Numbered from the stretch's first letter, positions 1 to 8,761 are shown. The stretch: 45,442 nucleotides of DNA from Litorimonas sp964610115 (GCA_964610115.1 CAZSUW010000008.1:1-45442), one strand, 5' to 3'. Made by a program: numbers and translations. The notes: a model not told the origin generated them from the sequence alone.

Positions 1-769
1 CTATCAAGCCTGAAGTTGGAGAACTCGGCACGGCATAGCGTTTCTTTTCAATGCGCCCTGCCAAGAAGGCCTCGCGTCCTGCAATCACCGCATGTTTAAA
101 AGCCCGCGCCATGCGGATGGGATCGCGCGCACCCGCAATGGCGGTATTGGCAATAACACCGTCACAGCCCAGCTCCATTGCGGCAGCCGCCTCGCTGGCC
201 GTTCCGAGACCTGCATCCACAAGAACGGGTACACTCACCGCTTCGCGAACGAGTTGAATATTGGTGGGGTTGAGAAGGCCAAGCCCGGAGCCAATCGGCG
301 CCGCGAATGGCATAATAGCATCCGCGCCCGCCTCTTCCAGTTTTTGGCAATAGACGGGATCATCTGTGCAATAGACCATGACGTCAAACCCGTCCGCTTT
401 GAGTAACTTTAAGCTTGCCAAAGTCTCGGCCATATCGGGATAAAGGTGAACATCGCTCAGCACTTCCAGTTTGACGAGGTTCCAGCCGCCAGCTTCGCGC
501 GCCAGACGCAAGGTCCGCACTGCATCCTCGCCCGTGTAACAGCCCGCCGTATTGGGCAGATAGGTTACGCTATCCGGATCAATGAAGTCGGCGAGCATAG
601 GCTCGTCCGGATTGGATAGATTCACCCGACGGATAGCGACCGTCACGATTTCCGCGCCGGATGCATCCAGCGCATCTTTGTTCTGCTGATAGTCGACAAA
701 CTTTCCTGTGCCGATAATAAGACGTGATGAAAACTCTCGCCCGGCGATAATAAGGGGGTCAGCAGACAT
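1..769 (-). CDS. thiG: Thiazole synthase ThiG (3' end beyond window)
   Basis: ThiG condenses 1-deoxyxylulose 5-phosphate, dehydroglycine and the sulfur carried by ThiS thiocarboxylate into the thiazole phosphate of thiamine, in the cytosol. The reading frame starts at ATG 769 (MSADPLIIAGREFSSRLIIG) and is open to base 1, giving about 256 residues, which is nearly full family length, so the stop should lie just outside. Visible family features are the RLIIGTGKF start of the TIM barrel, NLVKLEV with the Schiff-base lysine, the segment around PFAAPIGSGLGL and the VLVDAGLGTASEAA phosphate-binding stretch. It begins one base after the thiS stop, so thiS-thiG form an operon and partner proteins. 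Identification is secure; only the C-terminus is missing. Confidence 0.95.
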   Translation of the reverse strand, partial: MSADPLIIAGREFSSRLIIGTGKFVDYQQNKDALDASGAEIVTVAIRRVNLSNPDEPMLADFIDPDSVTYLPNTAGCYTGEDAVRTLRLAREAGGWNLVKLEVLSDVHLYPDMAETLASLKLLKADGFDVMVYCTDDPVYCQKLEEAGADAIMPFAAPIGSGLGLLNPTNIQLVREAVSVPVLVDAGLGTASEAAAAMELGCDGVIANTAIAGARDPIRMARAFKHAVIAGREAFLAGRIEKKRYAVPSSPTSGLI

Positions 770-770
770 T

Positions 771-974
771 TTACCCGCCTCCAATGAAGTGTATGATTTC
801 GAGCGTGTCGTGATTATGGAGCGGGGTGCTGTCATAGGCGCTCTTCGGAACAACCTCTCGGTTGCGTTCAATCGCGATCTTGCGCTCTGGAAGACCGAGA
901 TGCGTGATGAGCTGAGCGACCGTCAATCCGTCAGGAAGATCGTCGTGATGTTCACCATTGATGACAAGATGCAT
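771..974 (-). CDS. thiS: Sulfur carrier protein ThiS
   Basis: A 67-residue ubiquitin-fold sulfur carrier. Its C-terminal glycine is adenylated and converted to a thiocarboxylate that donates sulfur to ThiG. The protein begins MHLVINGEHHDDL, has the typical TVAQLITHLGL helix, and ends in HFIGGG, so the essential terminal Gly-Gly is present. Length fits the family (about 65-70). It lies directly upstream of thiG with one base between stop and start, so the two are almost certainly translated together. The 95 bases between it and the divergent aroQ show no clear Shine-Dalgarno, and I could not recognise a thiamine pyrophosphate riboswitch there. Confidence 0.95.
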   Translation of the reverse strand: MHLVINGEHHDDLPDGLTVAQLITHLGLPERKIAIERNREVVPKSAYDSTPLHNHDTLEIIHFIGGG

Positions 975-1069
975 AGTGCGTTTCAGGCCTAGAGTTTGGT
1001 GGATAGAGACGCTTGCGAGTCACGAAGCATGTCGTTAACACGCGTCCTTTCACTTCGCCACCCAATGCT

Positions 1070-1516
1070 ATGCGTAAATCCATCCATTTTCTCAACGGAC
1101 CGAACCTCAACCTTCTCGGCACACGGGAACCTGATGTCTATGGCTCCCAAACGCTGGCTGACATTGAAACCCTAGTGCGCGAAGCGGCCGGGGCCGATGT
1201 CGACATCGTTTTCATGCAGAGCAATATCGAAGGTGAGTTGGTTGATGCGATCCAATCTGCCGGTAAAGCGGGCGCCGCGATCGTGATCAACCCGGCCGCT
1301 TACACCCACACGTCCGTGGCGATACATGACGCGTTAAAGGCGGTCGCAACACCCGCCGTCGAAATCCATTTGTCACAACCCGCAAAACGCGAGACATTTC
1401 GGCAGCTTTCGCTGGTCGCGCAGGCCGTCGACGGCTCAATCAGTGGATTTGGGGCAAATAGCTACCTTTTGGGGCTGCATGCCGCGCTCAATCTGTTAAG
1501 CGCGCCCAAACGCTAA
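1070..1516 (+). CDS. aroQ: Type II 3-dehydroquinate dehydratase
   Basis: Converts 3-dehydroquinate to 3-dehydroshikimate, the third step of the shikimate pathway. The open frame can be extended to a TTG at 1013, but the family starts right before the NGPNLNLLGTREPDVYG motif, so I chose ATG 1070 (148 residues, the usual length). That motif carries the catalytic arginine and tyrosine. QSNIEGELVDAIQ, INPAAYTHTSVAIHDAL and VEIHLSQPAKRETFR supply the asparagine, histidines and arginine of the type II dodecameric enzyme. A small oddity is SQPAKRE where many homologues have SN-x-x-x-RE. The gene heads a same-strand run followed 31 bases later by accB. Confidence 0.95.
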   Translation: MRKSIHFLNGPNLNLLGTREPDVYGSQTLADIETLVREAAGADVDIVFMQSNIEGELVDAIQSAGKAGAAIVINPAAYTHTSVAIHDALKAVATPAVEIHLSQPAKRETFRQLSLVAQAVDGSISGFGANSYLLGLHAALNLLSAPKR

Positions 1517-1547
1517 AAACAAAAGACACACATCCAGGAGAGCGATC

Positions 1548-2033
1548 ATGGCCGCCAGCAAAGGTAATGACGACCTGAAACTCATAAAAGAACTCGCCAA
1601 AGTGCTGGACGGCAGCACGCTGACCGAGATTGAGATGAAGAAGGGCGATCTTAAAATCCGGGTCAGCAAAAACGGTCCCAGCGGTGGCGGGGCGCAAACC
1701 GTTTTTGCTAGCGCACCCGCAGTCGCGGCTCCGGCGGCGGTTCAAGCTCCGGCGGCAGTGCCGGCCGCTATGCCTGGCGAGCCCGCGAAAGAAGATCATG
1801 CTGATGCCGTGAAATCCCCTATGGTTGGGACTTGCTATCTACGCCCCTCACCCGATGCGGACCTGTTTGCTGAGGTTGGATCGCAAGTCAAAGAAGGCGA
1901 GACGATTATGCTGGTCGAAGCGATGAAGACGTTCAACCCCATCACAGCGCCGAAATCCGGCACATTGTCCAAAGTCCTCGTGGATGATGCCTCGCCAGTA
2001 GAATTTGGCGACTCGCTCTTCCTGATCGACTAA
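1548..2033 (+). CDS. accB: Biotin carboxyl carrier protein of acetyl-CoA carboxylase
   Basis: The 161-residue BCCP swings biotin between biotin carboxylase (AccC) and the carboxyltransferase in the first committed step of fatty acid synthesis. Residues 1-45 are the N-terminal helical/beta segment, 46-85 an Ala/Pro-rich flexible linker, and 88-161 the biotinyl domain. The biotinylated lysine is K127 in VEAMKTFNPI; alphaproteobacteria often have T after the lysine where E. coli has L. An AGGAG ribosome site precedes ATG 1548. The stop is 12 bases before accC, consistent with the usual accBC operon. BirA, which attaches the biotin, is encoded at 38412-39131. Confidence 0.97.
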   Translation: MAASKGNDDLKLIKELAKVLDGSTLTEIEMKKGDLKIRVSKNGPSGGGAQTVFASAPAVAAPAAVQAPAAVPAAMPGEPAKEDHADAVKSPMVGTCYLRPSPDADLFAEVGSQVKEGETIMLVEAMKTFNPITAPKSGTLSKVLVDDASPVEFGDSLFLID

Positions 2034-2045
2034 GGGGTCATTTCC

Positions 2046-3389
2046 ATGGTCTCCAAAGTCCTTATCGCCAATCGCGGTGAAATTGCCCTCCGCATCCACC
2101 GCGCGTGCAAAGAAATGGGTCTGTCATCCGTGGCTGTCCATTCGACAGCGGATCGTGACGCCATGCATGTTCGCCTTGCTGACGAATCTGTCTGCATTGG
2201 CCCGCCCTCAAGCGCAGAAAGCTATTTGAACATTCCCGCCATTATTGCGGCCTGCGAGATTACTGGCGCAGATGCGGTCCATCCCGGATATGGCTTTCTA
2301 TCCGAAAACGCCCGGTTCGCCGATATTGTCGAAGCCCACGGCATGACGTTTATCGGCCCGACAGCTGAACACATCCGAATTATGGGCGACAAGATTACCG
2401 CAAAGCAAACGGTGAAAGCGGCCGGCATCCCTGTTGTTCCGGGAAGTGACGGCGCCGTTGAGGACTTTGAAGAGGCCAAGGCAGCGGCGAAAGATATTGG
2501 CTTTCCTGTTCTGATCAAGGCGGCGGCGGGTGGCGGTGGCCGCGGTATGCGCCTTGCCGCGACCGAAGACGATCTGGACGAAGCGTTACGGTCCGCACAA
2601 ACCGAAGCTGAAGCCGCCTTCGGGAATGGTGCTGTTTATCTGGAACGCTATCTAACGGGACCACGCCATATCGAAATCCAAGTCCTGGCCGACACTCACG
2701 GAAATGTTGTCCATTTAGGAGAACGGGATTGTTCGCTCCAAAGACGCAATCAAAAAGTCCTCGAAGAAGCGCCGTCGCCCGTTCTTACCCCCAAAGAGCG
2801 TGAGAAGATTGGAGAGATCACCGCCAAGGCTGTTAAAGCCATTGGCTATCGCGGTGCGGGGACAGTCGAATATCTCTATGAGAATGGCGAGTTCTTCTTC
2901 ATTGAGATGAACACACGCATTCAGGTCGAACATCCCGTGACTGAAGAAATCACGGGCATTGATCTGGTCCGCGAGCAAATCCGCGTCGCGTCGGGATTGC
3001 CGCTCAACTATGAGCAATCAAACATTCGTTTTAAAGGTCATGCGATTGAATGCCGGATCAATGCCGAGCATCCTTTCACCTTCGCGCCGAGCCCGGGTAA
3101 AGTCACAGACTTTCACGCGCCAGGCGGAATGAATACGCGCCTCGATAGCATGCTTTATGCGGGTTATTCCGTGCCGCCGCATTATGACAGCCTCGTTGGC
3201 AAGTTGATCGTTTGGGGACATTCCCGCGAAGGGGCCATTCTTCGCCTGCGCCGCGCTCTGGGTGAAATGGTCGTCGGCGGGATTATCACGAATAAAGAAC
3301 TTCACGAAACGCTGCTGGATGATCCAGAGTTTCAAGCCGGCGAGTACGACATTCACTGGCTCGAAAAGTGGTTGGAGGCGCGGGCGTAA
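2046..3389 (+). CDS. accC: Biotin carboxylase subunit of acetyl-CoA carboxylase
   Basis: The 447-residue ATP-grasp enzyme carboxylates biotin on AccB using ATP and bicarbonate. Seen in order: the N-terminal Rossmann-like domain (VLIANRGEIALRI, HPGYGFLSEN), the glycine-rich ATP lid (IKAAAGGGGRGMRL, about residues 158-171), HIEIQVLAD and GERDCSLQRRNQK, the catalytic stretch IEMNTRIQVEHPVTE with the key arginine and glutamate, and the C-terminal GHAIECRINAEHP domain. Length equals the family norm. The ribosome site AAGGGG lies upstream of ATG 2046. Its stop is only three bases before trpG, an unusual join that suggests transcription continues into the tryptophan genes. Confidence 0.98.
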   Translation: MVSKVLIANRGEIALRIHRACKEMGLSSVAVHSTADRDAMHVRLADESVCIGPPSSAESYLNIPAIIAACEITGADAVHPGYGFLSENARFADIVEAHGMTFIGPTAEHIRIMGDKITAKQTVKAAGIPVVPGSDGAVEDFEEAKAAAKDIGFPVLIKAAAGGGGRGMRLAATEDDLDEALRSAQTEAEAAFGNGAVYLERYLTGPRHIEIQVLADTHGNVVHLGERDCSLQRRNQKVLEEAPSPVLTPKEREKIGEITAKAVKAIGYRGAGTVEYLYENGEFFFIEMNTRIQVEHPVTEEITGIDLVREQIRVASGLPLNYEQSNIRFKGHAIECRINAEHPFTFAPSPGKVTDFHAPGGMNTRLDSMLYAGYSVPPHYDSLVGKLIVWGHSREGAILRLRRALGEMVVGGIITNKELHETLLDDPEFQAGEYDIHWLEKWLEARA

Positions 3390-3392
3390 TCC

Positions 3393-3968
3393 ATGCTGCT
3401 CGTCATCGACAATTATGACAGCTTTACTTTCAACCTCGTCCATTATGCACAGGAACTGGGCGCGGATACACTTGTCGTTCGCAATGATGAAATCAGCGTT
3501 GGGCAAGCCTTAAGCAGTGGTGCAAAAGCGATCTTGCTTTCCCCAGGTCCCTGCACACCCAATGAAGCCGGCATTTGCCTTGATCTGATCCGGCAAGCCC
3601 CTGACGATTTGCCCATGCTGGGCATTTGCCTGGGCCAGCAGGCCATGGGGCAGGCCTTTGGCGGTAATGTGATCCGCGCAAAAGTGATTATGCACGGAAA
3701 AACGTCACCTATCCACCATGACGGCACCGGCCTTTTCCAAGATTTAAAGAGCCCCTTCACCGCCACGCGCTATCACAGCCTGTCTGTCGAGCGTGAAACA
3801 CTGCCTGAGGAATTGCTGGTGAACGGCTGGACTGAAGACGGAGAGATCATGGGTCTTCGCCATGCCACGCGCCCGCTCCATGGCCTTCAATTTCATCCGG
3901 AAAGTATCGCATCCGAGAACGGCCATGCCCTTATCGATCGCTTCTTGAAGATTGCGGACCTGAAATGA
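3393..3968 (+). CDS. trpG: Anthranilate synthase / aminodeoxychorismate synthase glutamine amidotransferase
   Basis: A 191-residue class I glutamine amidotransferase that feeds ammonia to the chorismate-using partner subunit (TrpE, or PabB for folate). The triad is visible: Cys79 in GICLGQQ, and His168 and Glu170 in QFHPES. The start VIDNYDSFTFNLVHY and the oxyanion loop SPGPCTPNEAG are typical. It overlaps trpD by four bases (ATGA). No trpE or pabB is present in the window, so the partner must be encoded elsewhere. Following accC directly rather than trpE is an arrangement I would call uncommon. TrpG and PabA cannot be told apart by sequence; linkage to trpDC favours TrpG, possibly shared. 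Confidence 0.95.
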   Translation: MLLVIDNYDSFTFNLVHYAQELGADTLVVRNDEISVGQALSSGAKAILLSPGPCTPNEAGICLDLIRQAPDDLPMLGICLGQQAMGQAFGGNVIRAKVIMHGKTSPIHHDGTGLFQDLKSPFTATRYHSLSVERETLPEELLVNGWTEDGEIMGLRHATRPLHGLQFHPESIASENGHALIDRFLKIADLK

Positions 3969-4981
3969 GTTTCGACGCCTCGATTCTAAAAACACTTAGC
4001 CAGAATGAACGCCCCAGCGATGACGCCTTGCGCGAGGCCTTGATGAGTATCTTGAACGGAGAGGCGCAATCCGAACAGGTTAGCGCTCTGCTGCTTGGCC
4101 TTGAAATGATTGGCCTTTCTTCACGTGAGGTCCGAGTCGGCACACAGGTGATGCGCGCCAATATGGTCCCGGTGAAAGTTGATGCAGACGTTATCGATAT
4201 TGTCGGAACAGGCGGAACAGGCCTTCACACGCTCTCCATTAGCACAGCCACAGCCATCGTTTGCGCGGCTGCTGGGGCCAAAGTCGCGAAGCATGGTAAC
4301 CGGGCCGCGTCCTCACTGACGGGCACGGCGGACACGCTTTCAGAGCTCGGCGTCAATCTTGCGATCTCGCCAGATCAAGCCGCCAACATTATTGAAACGA
4401 TCGGTATCGGCTTTCTCTTTGCTCCCAATCACCACCCCGCCATACGCCATGTCGGTCCTGCCCGCAAAGCAATCGGCATCCGCACTCTATTTAATTTGCT
4501 CGGCCCGATGAGCAATCCGGCGGGCGCAAAGCGGATGCTTCTTGGCGTTTGCGAGGATAGCTGGCGCGCGCCCATGGCCGAAGCCTTGCGCGATATTGGC
4601 GTTGATCATGTGTGGGTTGTTCACGGCCATGACGGGATGGACGAGATCACCACGACAGGACCGACATCCGTGACTGAAGTCAAAGACGGGACACTTCGGG
4701 AATTTACCGTTACGCCACAAGAATTCGGTGTTCCGCTTTCCACATTGGAAAGTCTCCGCGGTGGACATCCGTCCGAAAACGCGCTGGCCCTCTCGGAACT
4801 GCTAGACGGTCAGGCGAGCGACTACCGCGATATTGTTGTGCTGAATGCGGGCGCGGCGCTTGTGATTGCGGGCGTCGCCGATAACGTTCCTTCTGGAATG
4901 GACCTCGCCAAAGCGGCCATTAACAGTTTCAAAGCCCGCGACACGCTGGCGGCCCTCGTGAATGTCACGAATAATGCGTAA
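3965..4981 (+). CDS. trpD: Anthranilate phosphoribosyltransferase
   Basis: Transfers the phosphoribosyl group of PRPP to anthranilate, the second step of tryptophan synthesis. The protein has 338 residues, as usual. An N-terminal helical domain (about 1-70) is followed by the PRPP-binding motif VDIVGTGGTGLHTLSIS (about 77-93), KHGNRAASSLTGTADTLSELG, HHPAIRHVGPARKAIGIRT with anthranilate-contacting residues, and LLGPMSNPAGA. The start overlaps the trpG stop by four bases. The 3' end overlaps the likely trpC start by eight bases. Translational coupling through trpG-trpD-trpC is therefore probable. Confidence 0.97.
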   Translation: MSFDASILKTLSQNERPSDDALREALMSILNGEAQSEQVSALLLGLEMIGLSSREVRVGTQVMRANMVPVKVDADVIDIVGTGGTGLHTLSISTATAIVCAAAGAKVAKHGNRAASSLTGTADTLSELGVNLAISPDQAANIIETIGIGFLFAPNHHPAIRHVGPARKAIGIRTLFNLLGPMSNPAGAKRMLLGVCEDSWRAPMAEALRDIGVDHVWVVHGHDGMDEITTTGPTSVTEVKDGTLREFTVTPQEFGVPLSTLESLRGGHPSENALALSELLDGQASDYRDIVVLNAGAALVIAGVADNVPSGMDLAKAAINSFKARDTLAALVNVTNNA

Positions 4982-5753
4982 TGTGCCGGACATTCTAGCT
5001 AAGATCGCGGCTTACAAAGTTGATGAAGTCGCCGCGATTGACCGTGATGAAGTTGAAGATAGACTTCCAACGGCGTCTAAACCCAAGGGTTTTTTGACGG
5101 CGTTACAAGCCGCCGCACAACCTGCCCTCATCTGCGAAGTCAAAAAGGCCTCGCCCAGTAAAGGCATCATCCGCGAAAACTTTGACCCCGTTGAAATTGC
5201 AGAGGCGTATGCGGCAGGCGGCGCGGCGTGCCTGTCCGTTTTAACCGATGGTCCGGGCTTTCAAGGGAGTCTCGCTATTTTCGATGCGGTGCGCGCCGCG
5301 ACCGATCTCCCACTTTTGCGCAAAGACTTTATGATCGACCCTATACAAGTCCGCGAAGCTCGCGCGCACGGTGCAGACGCCATCCTCGTCATTTTGGCCA
5401 TGACGGACGACACGACAAACCGAGCCTTGATCGAAGAAGCGCATACGCTGGGCATGGACGCGCTGGTCGAAACCCACACAGAGGACGAAGTCCGCCGCGC
5501 CATTGATCTCGGCGCGACGCTAATCGGCATCAATAATCGTGATCTGCACACCTTTGAGACCACGCTCGACACATTTGACCGCCTCGCCCCAATGGTGCCG
5601 AAAGAGGCCTTATTGGTGGCCGAAAGCGGGATTTTCACGAAGGATGACCTAAGCCGTCTCGCCGCGTCTGGTGCTCAGGCTTACCTTATCGGCGAGGGCT
5701 TAATGCGGCAGGAGGACGTGGAGGCGGCCACACGCGCTTTGCGGGCAATGTAA
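4974..5753 (+). CDS. trpC: Indole-3-glycerol phosphate synthase
   Basis: Closes the indole ring from carboxyphenylamino-deoxyribulose phosphate. It is a stand-alone TIM barrel of about 259 residues, not fused to TrpF. Motifs: CEVKKASPSKGII (catalytic lysine and phosphate contact), PLLRKDFMID (second lysine), GINNRDLHTFETTL, and VAESGIF. The start is ambiguous: ATG 4962, ATG 4974 and GTG 4983 are all in frame. I chose 4974 because family members begin only a few residues before DILAKIAAYK. It is the last gene of the aroQ-trpC run; lexA follows after 72 bases with its own promoter. The moaC and moeA genes commonly seen here in related genomes are not present. Confidence 0.96.
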   Translation: MRNVPDILAKIAAYKVDEVAAIDRDEVEDRLPTASKPKGFLTALQAAAQPALICEVKKASPSKGIIRENFDPVEIAEAYAAGGAACLSVLTDGPGFQGSLAIFDAVRAATDLPLLRKDFMIDPIQVREARAHGADAILVILAMTDDTTNRALIEEAHTLGMDALVETHTEDEVRRAIDLGATLIGINNRDLHTFETTLDTFDRLAPMVPKEALLVAESGIFTKDDLSRLAASGAQAYLIGEGLMRQEDVEAATRALRAM

Positions 5754-5761
5754 ACCTTTCC

Positions 5762-5788
5762 TTGACTTTTATAGAACATTTGTCGAAC
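5762..5788 (+). promoter_or_regulatory. lexA promoter element and LexA (SOS) box
   Basis: A perfect direct repeat GAAC-N7-GAAC (5774-5788) matches the alphaproteobacterial LexA operator (GTTC-N7-GTTC on the other strand). It lies 37 bases before the lexA start and just after a TTGACT -35-like element (5762-5767); I see no convincing -10. The position implies that LexA represses its own gene. The same box occurs at 30417-30431. Confidence 0.88.
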
Positions 5789-5825
5789 AGACACTTATGT
5801 TGCTGTTTTGTTCGAGGACTGATTC

Positions 5826-6467
5826 ATGCTGACCGCTAAACAAAAAGACCTACTGGTTTTGATCGACACGCGCATCAAGGCTGTCGGCGTGCCGCCCTCT
5901 TACGATGAAATGAAAGATGCATTGGGTCTGGCGTCTAAATCGGGCATTCATCGCTTGATTACTGCCCTCGAGGAGCGCGGCTTTGTCCGGCGCTTGCCGA
6001 ATAAAGCGCGAGCGCTCGAGGTGATTAAGCTTCCGGAAGGCCTTCAGAAAGACAAACCCCTCGCCCCCATCGCGGCCAATGACGCCTATGAAATTCCGTT
6101 TGTGGGTAAGATTGCGGCGGGTCTACCGATTGCTGCGATCGAAGATAGCCATAATCTGATGAGTGTCCCGCCGAGCCTCCTAGGTAGTGGTGATCACTAT
6201 GCGCTTGAGATTGAGGGCGAGTCTATGCGCGATGCCGGTATTTTGGACGGCGATATTGTCGTTGTCCGCAAAGCCAATACGGCGCGTAACAATGAAATCG
6301 TTGTCGCGCTCGTCGATCAAGACGAAGCGACGCTCAAACGGATCGTGAAGCGGGATGGTCTCGTTGAACTCCATGCCGAAAACCCGGATTTTGAGACAAA
6401 GACGTTTGGCCCAGACCGCGTTGAGGTTCAGGGTGTTCTTGTTGGCTTGGTTCGTAATTACAATTAG
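5826..6467 (+). CDS. lexA: SOS response repressor LexA
   Basis: LexA represses DNA-damage genes and self-cleaves when RecA filaments form. The 213-residue protein has an N-terminal winged helix (MLTAKQKDLLVLIDTRIKA; recognition region GLASKSGIHRLITALEERG, about 35-53), a linker (about 70-90), the cleavage site Ala98-Gly99 in GKIAAGLP, and the serine-lysine dyad Ser133 (GESMRDAG) and Lys171 (DEATLKRI) in the peptidase fold. All catalytic residues are intact, so it should be cleavable. A LexA box precedes it. It converges with comEC (30 bases between stops), and I see no clear terminator between them. Confidence 0.98.
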   Translation: MLTAKQKDLLVLIDTRIKAVGVPPSYDEMKDALGLASKSGIHRLITALEERGFVRRLPNKARALEVIKLPEGLQKDKPLAPIAANDAYEIPFVGKIAAGLPIAAIEDSHNLMSVPPSLLGSGDHYALEIEGESMRDAGILDGDIVVVRKANTARNNEIVVALVDQDEATLKRIVKRDGLVELHAENPDFETKTFGPDRVEVQGVLVGLVRNYN

Positions 6468-6497
6468 GCGGTAGTCGCTGTAAAGTGATCGCCAAAA

Positions 6498-8740
6498 TTA
6501 CCCCCAAGGGCGGTTGGCGCGATTAGGATCAGCGATTGGCGTAACCAAAAGGCTCTGCCGTACTGTCACATGCGCGCCGCCTTTTGCCTGAATTGTGGAT
6601 GCGTCCAAGAGGATTGCTGAACACCCTCGTCGCGCCACAATCCCAGCGTCATGATTTGGAAGGATGACCAGCGCGCTATCCTTGCAGGCCTGCTGTACCT
6701 CAGACGCTTCATTGGCGACTGTAACCCAATGCCCCCGAACTTCAAATCGACAGGCTAAGGCGTCACAAAACGCATAGCCATCACGGTAATTTCGCCAGAC
6801 TAAGGCCTCGTCCCCCGTAGCTCTGGAAAATTGATCCCGTCCATATCGATCCGCACGAGCGGAACTTGTATAGCCTGCGCCTTCAGACAAGACGCTAACG
6901 CGGCCTGTATCGCTTATTCGAATGTCTGCCTTTGGTGTCTGCCACCAAATAATCGCAGACAGGGCGATAAGGCTAATACCCAATGTAACGCTATTCCGTG
7001 TTGCAAAACAGGCAGACGTGAACCCGGCCGCATAAACGGCCAGAGCGACGGGATGACTGGCTTTCACAGTCCCCACCGCGCCAGGCAAGCCCGCGACACT
7101 CTCGGCGATAAAGAGCATGCCGCGCAAACATTGGCCCATCACCCAAAATGGCGCAGCCTCTAAACCAAATGGCAGGAGTAAGAGACCGGTTATGCCGAAT
7201 ATCATCACTAATGGGAACACGGCCATAGCGGCCAAGTTTCCGAGCAATCCATATTTCGCAATGCGCCCAAAGTGGAACATCGCGAATCCTCCCGTCGCAA
7301 GACCTGCAACGAAACTGGTCACGGCGAGCGAGCCGTAGAAGTTCAGAAAGCGGTCCCGTAAGCTCTGTGTCTTGTTCGCGGGCCTGCGGTCTGCCCATTC
7401 TCTGTAAACAACAACGAGGGCTGTAACGGCCGCAAATGACATTTGAAAACCGACACTCATCAACGCTTCAGGCCGAATAGCGAGAGTGATGGCAGCGGCA
7501 ACCGCAACAGACCGCAAGCTGAGCGCCCTGCGATCCAATAACATGGCTATAAACGCGATACTGACCATGACATAGGCGCGCTGTGTCGCAACGGACGCGC
7601 CAGAGAGGCCGAGATAAAGTGTTGCGGCCAGAATGGCGAAGATCGCGGCCGGCTTTCGCATATCCCGAGAGGCCGCCTGAGGCAGAAACGCAAGAATCAA
7701 CGAGACAAAGGCAAAGACGCCGAAGGCGACCATCCCCATGTGCAGGCCACTAATTGCCAATATGTGCGCTAGCCCTGACGCTCTAAGGGCGTCACGTTGA
7801 TGGTCAGGTATATAATCGCGTAACCCTGTTAATAAGGCGACTTGCAAACCCGCTGTGTCTTGCGGGGCCGCGTCAAGCACACGTTTTGCAATGTTCTGCC
7901 GCCAGCGATCGACTGTTATTTTCAGGGAGTCTCGCCAAGCCAATTCGGCTTTATAGGTTTGGGGATCATTTCGAATAGCGAAACCCGACCCCGCCAGCCC
8001 GTCAAAGAAAGCCCGCCGTCCGGGATCATATCCGTTAGGCACGGCGGGCCCTGGCAGCGGACTGATTACGGCCTGAACATTCAGGCCCTCGCCTATTGCA
8101 ACTTCAGGAAAATTACGTCCAACACGAATCCGGATCTTTTTGGGCAATCCTGTACGCGGCATCGGTTGCATGTCTTGCACGTCAAAGATGATCCGTCGCA
8201 TCGGACCACTTCGATCCACATGGACAACAGTGCCAGAGACCGAAACCCGCTGCTCATATTCAACGGGGTTGGGTGAGAGTCGTACCGTATGTAAAGCGCT
8301 CCATGTAAAGCCGATCAGCAGAAAGCTCACAAAGCCGCCCAAAGCCCATTGGCGCCATGCGGATACAAGCCCGACAATAACCGTAAGTCCAGCCGCGATG
8401 CGCCAATCCGGTTCNNNNNNNNNNNNNNNNNNNNNNNNNNNNNNNNNNNNNNNNNNNNNNNNNNNNNNNNNNNNNNNNNNNNNNNNNNNNNNNNNNNNNN
8501 NNNNNNNNNNNNNNCGGATACAAGCCCGACAATAACCGTAAGTCCAGCCGCGATGCGCCAATCCGGTTCTGCCCAAGCCGCAAAATAAAGAGCAATGCCC
8601 GCAGCCGCAGCGATGACGCCCGTTTCGAATCTGACAGCGATGCACGGAAAACGCAGGCCTGCGGCTGCATCCCGTTCAAGATTGTCGTTGTAAATCTCTC
8701 TCACCTCTCCGATTAGAGCGCGCGCCAGCGCCGCTGGCAA
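6498..8740 (-). CDS. comEC: ComEC/Rec2 family DNA-uptake channel (contains assembly gap)
   Basis: Inner-membrane protein thought to pass single-stranded DNA into the cytosol during natural transformation. The frame appears broken by 100 Ns (8415-8514), but removing the Ns plus one copy of the 55-base flanking duplicate joins the two halves in frame to about 695 residues, a normal size. Visible parts: an N-terminal membrane pair, a soluble OB-like region (about 90-180), and the competence core LAISGLHMGMVAFG followed by multiple membrane segments. The roughly 130-residue soluble C-terminus shows no HxHxDH metal site, so the metallo-beta-lactamase nuclease domain of Bacillus ComEC seems absent. 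The start is probably TTG 8740; GTG 8704 is an alternative. It is divergent from gltX by 21 bases. Confidence 0.9.
8360..8569. other. Assembly gap (100 N) with 55-base duplicated flanks
   Basis: Bases 8415-8514 are N. The 55 bases before the gap (8360-8414) are identical to the 55 after it (8515-8569). This is the signature of two contigs overlapping by an assembler k-mer and joined with a fixed-size gap. Deleting 155 bases restores the comEC frame, so no sequence is likely to be missing. Confidence 0.95.
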
Positions 8741-8761
8741 GCCCGTTAGGAGACCGCTTTA

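Noticed and set aside
975..1069. Possible thiamine pyrophosphate riboswitch before thiS
   Set aside because: The 95-base region is too short and lacks the conserved CUGAGA and related core motifs on either strand.
6468..6497. Possible bidirectional terminator between lexA and comEC
   Set aside because: Only a weak GGCG/CGCC pairing without a T tract on either strand.
8360..8569. Direct repeats of 55 bases separated by about 100 bases, seen twice in the window (also 22843-23052)
   Set aside because: The spacer is all N and both copies are coding; collapsing restores the genes, so these are assembly overlaps and not mobile-element target repeats or CRISPR repeats.
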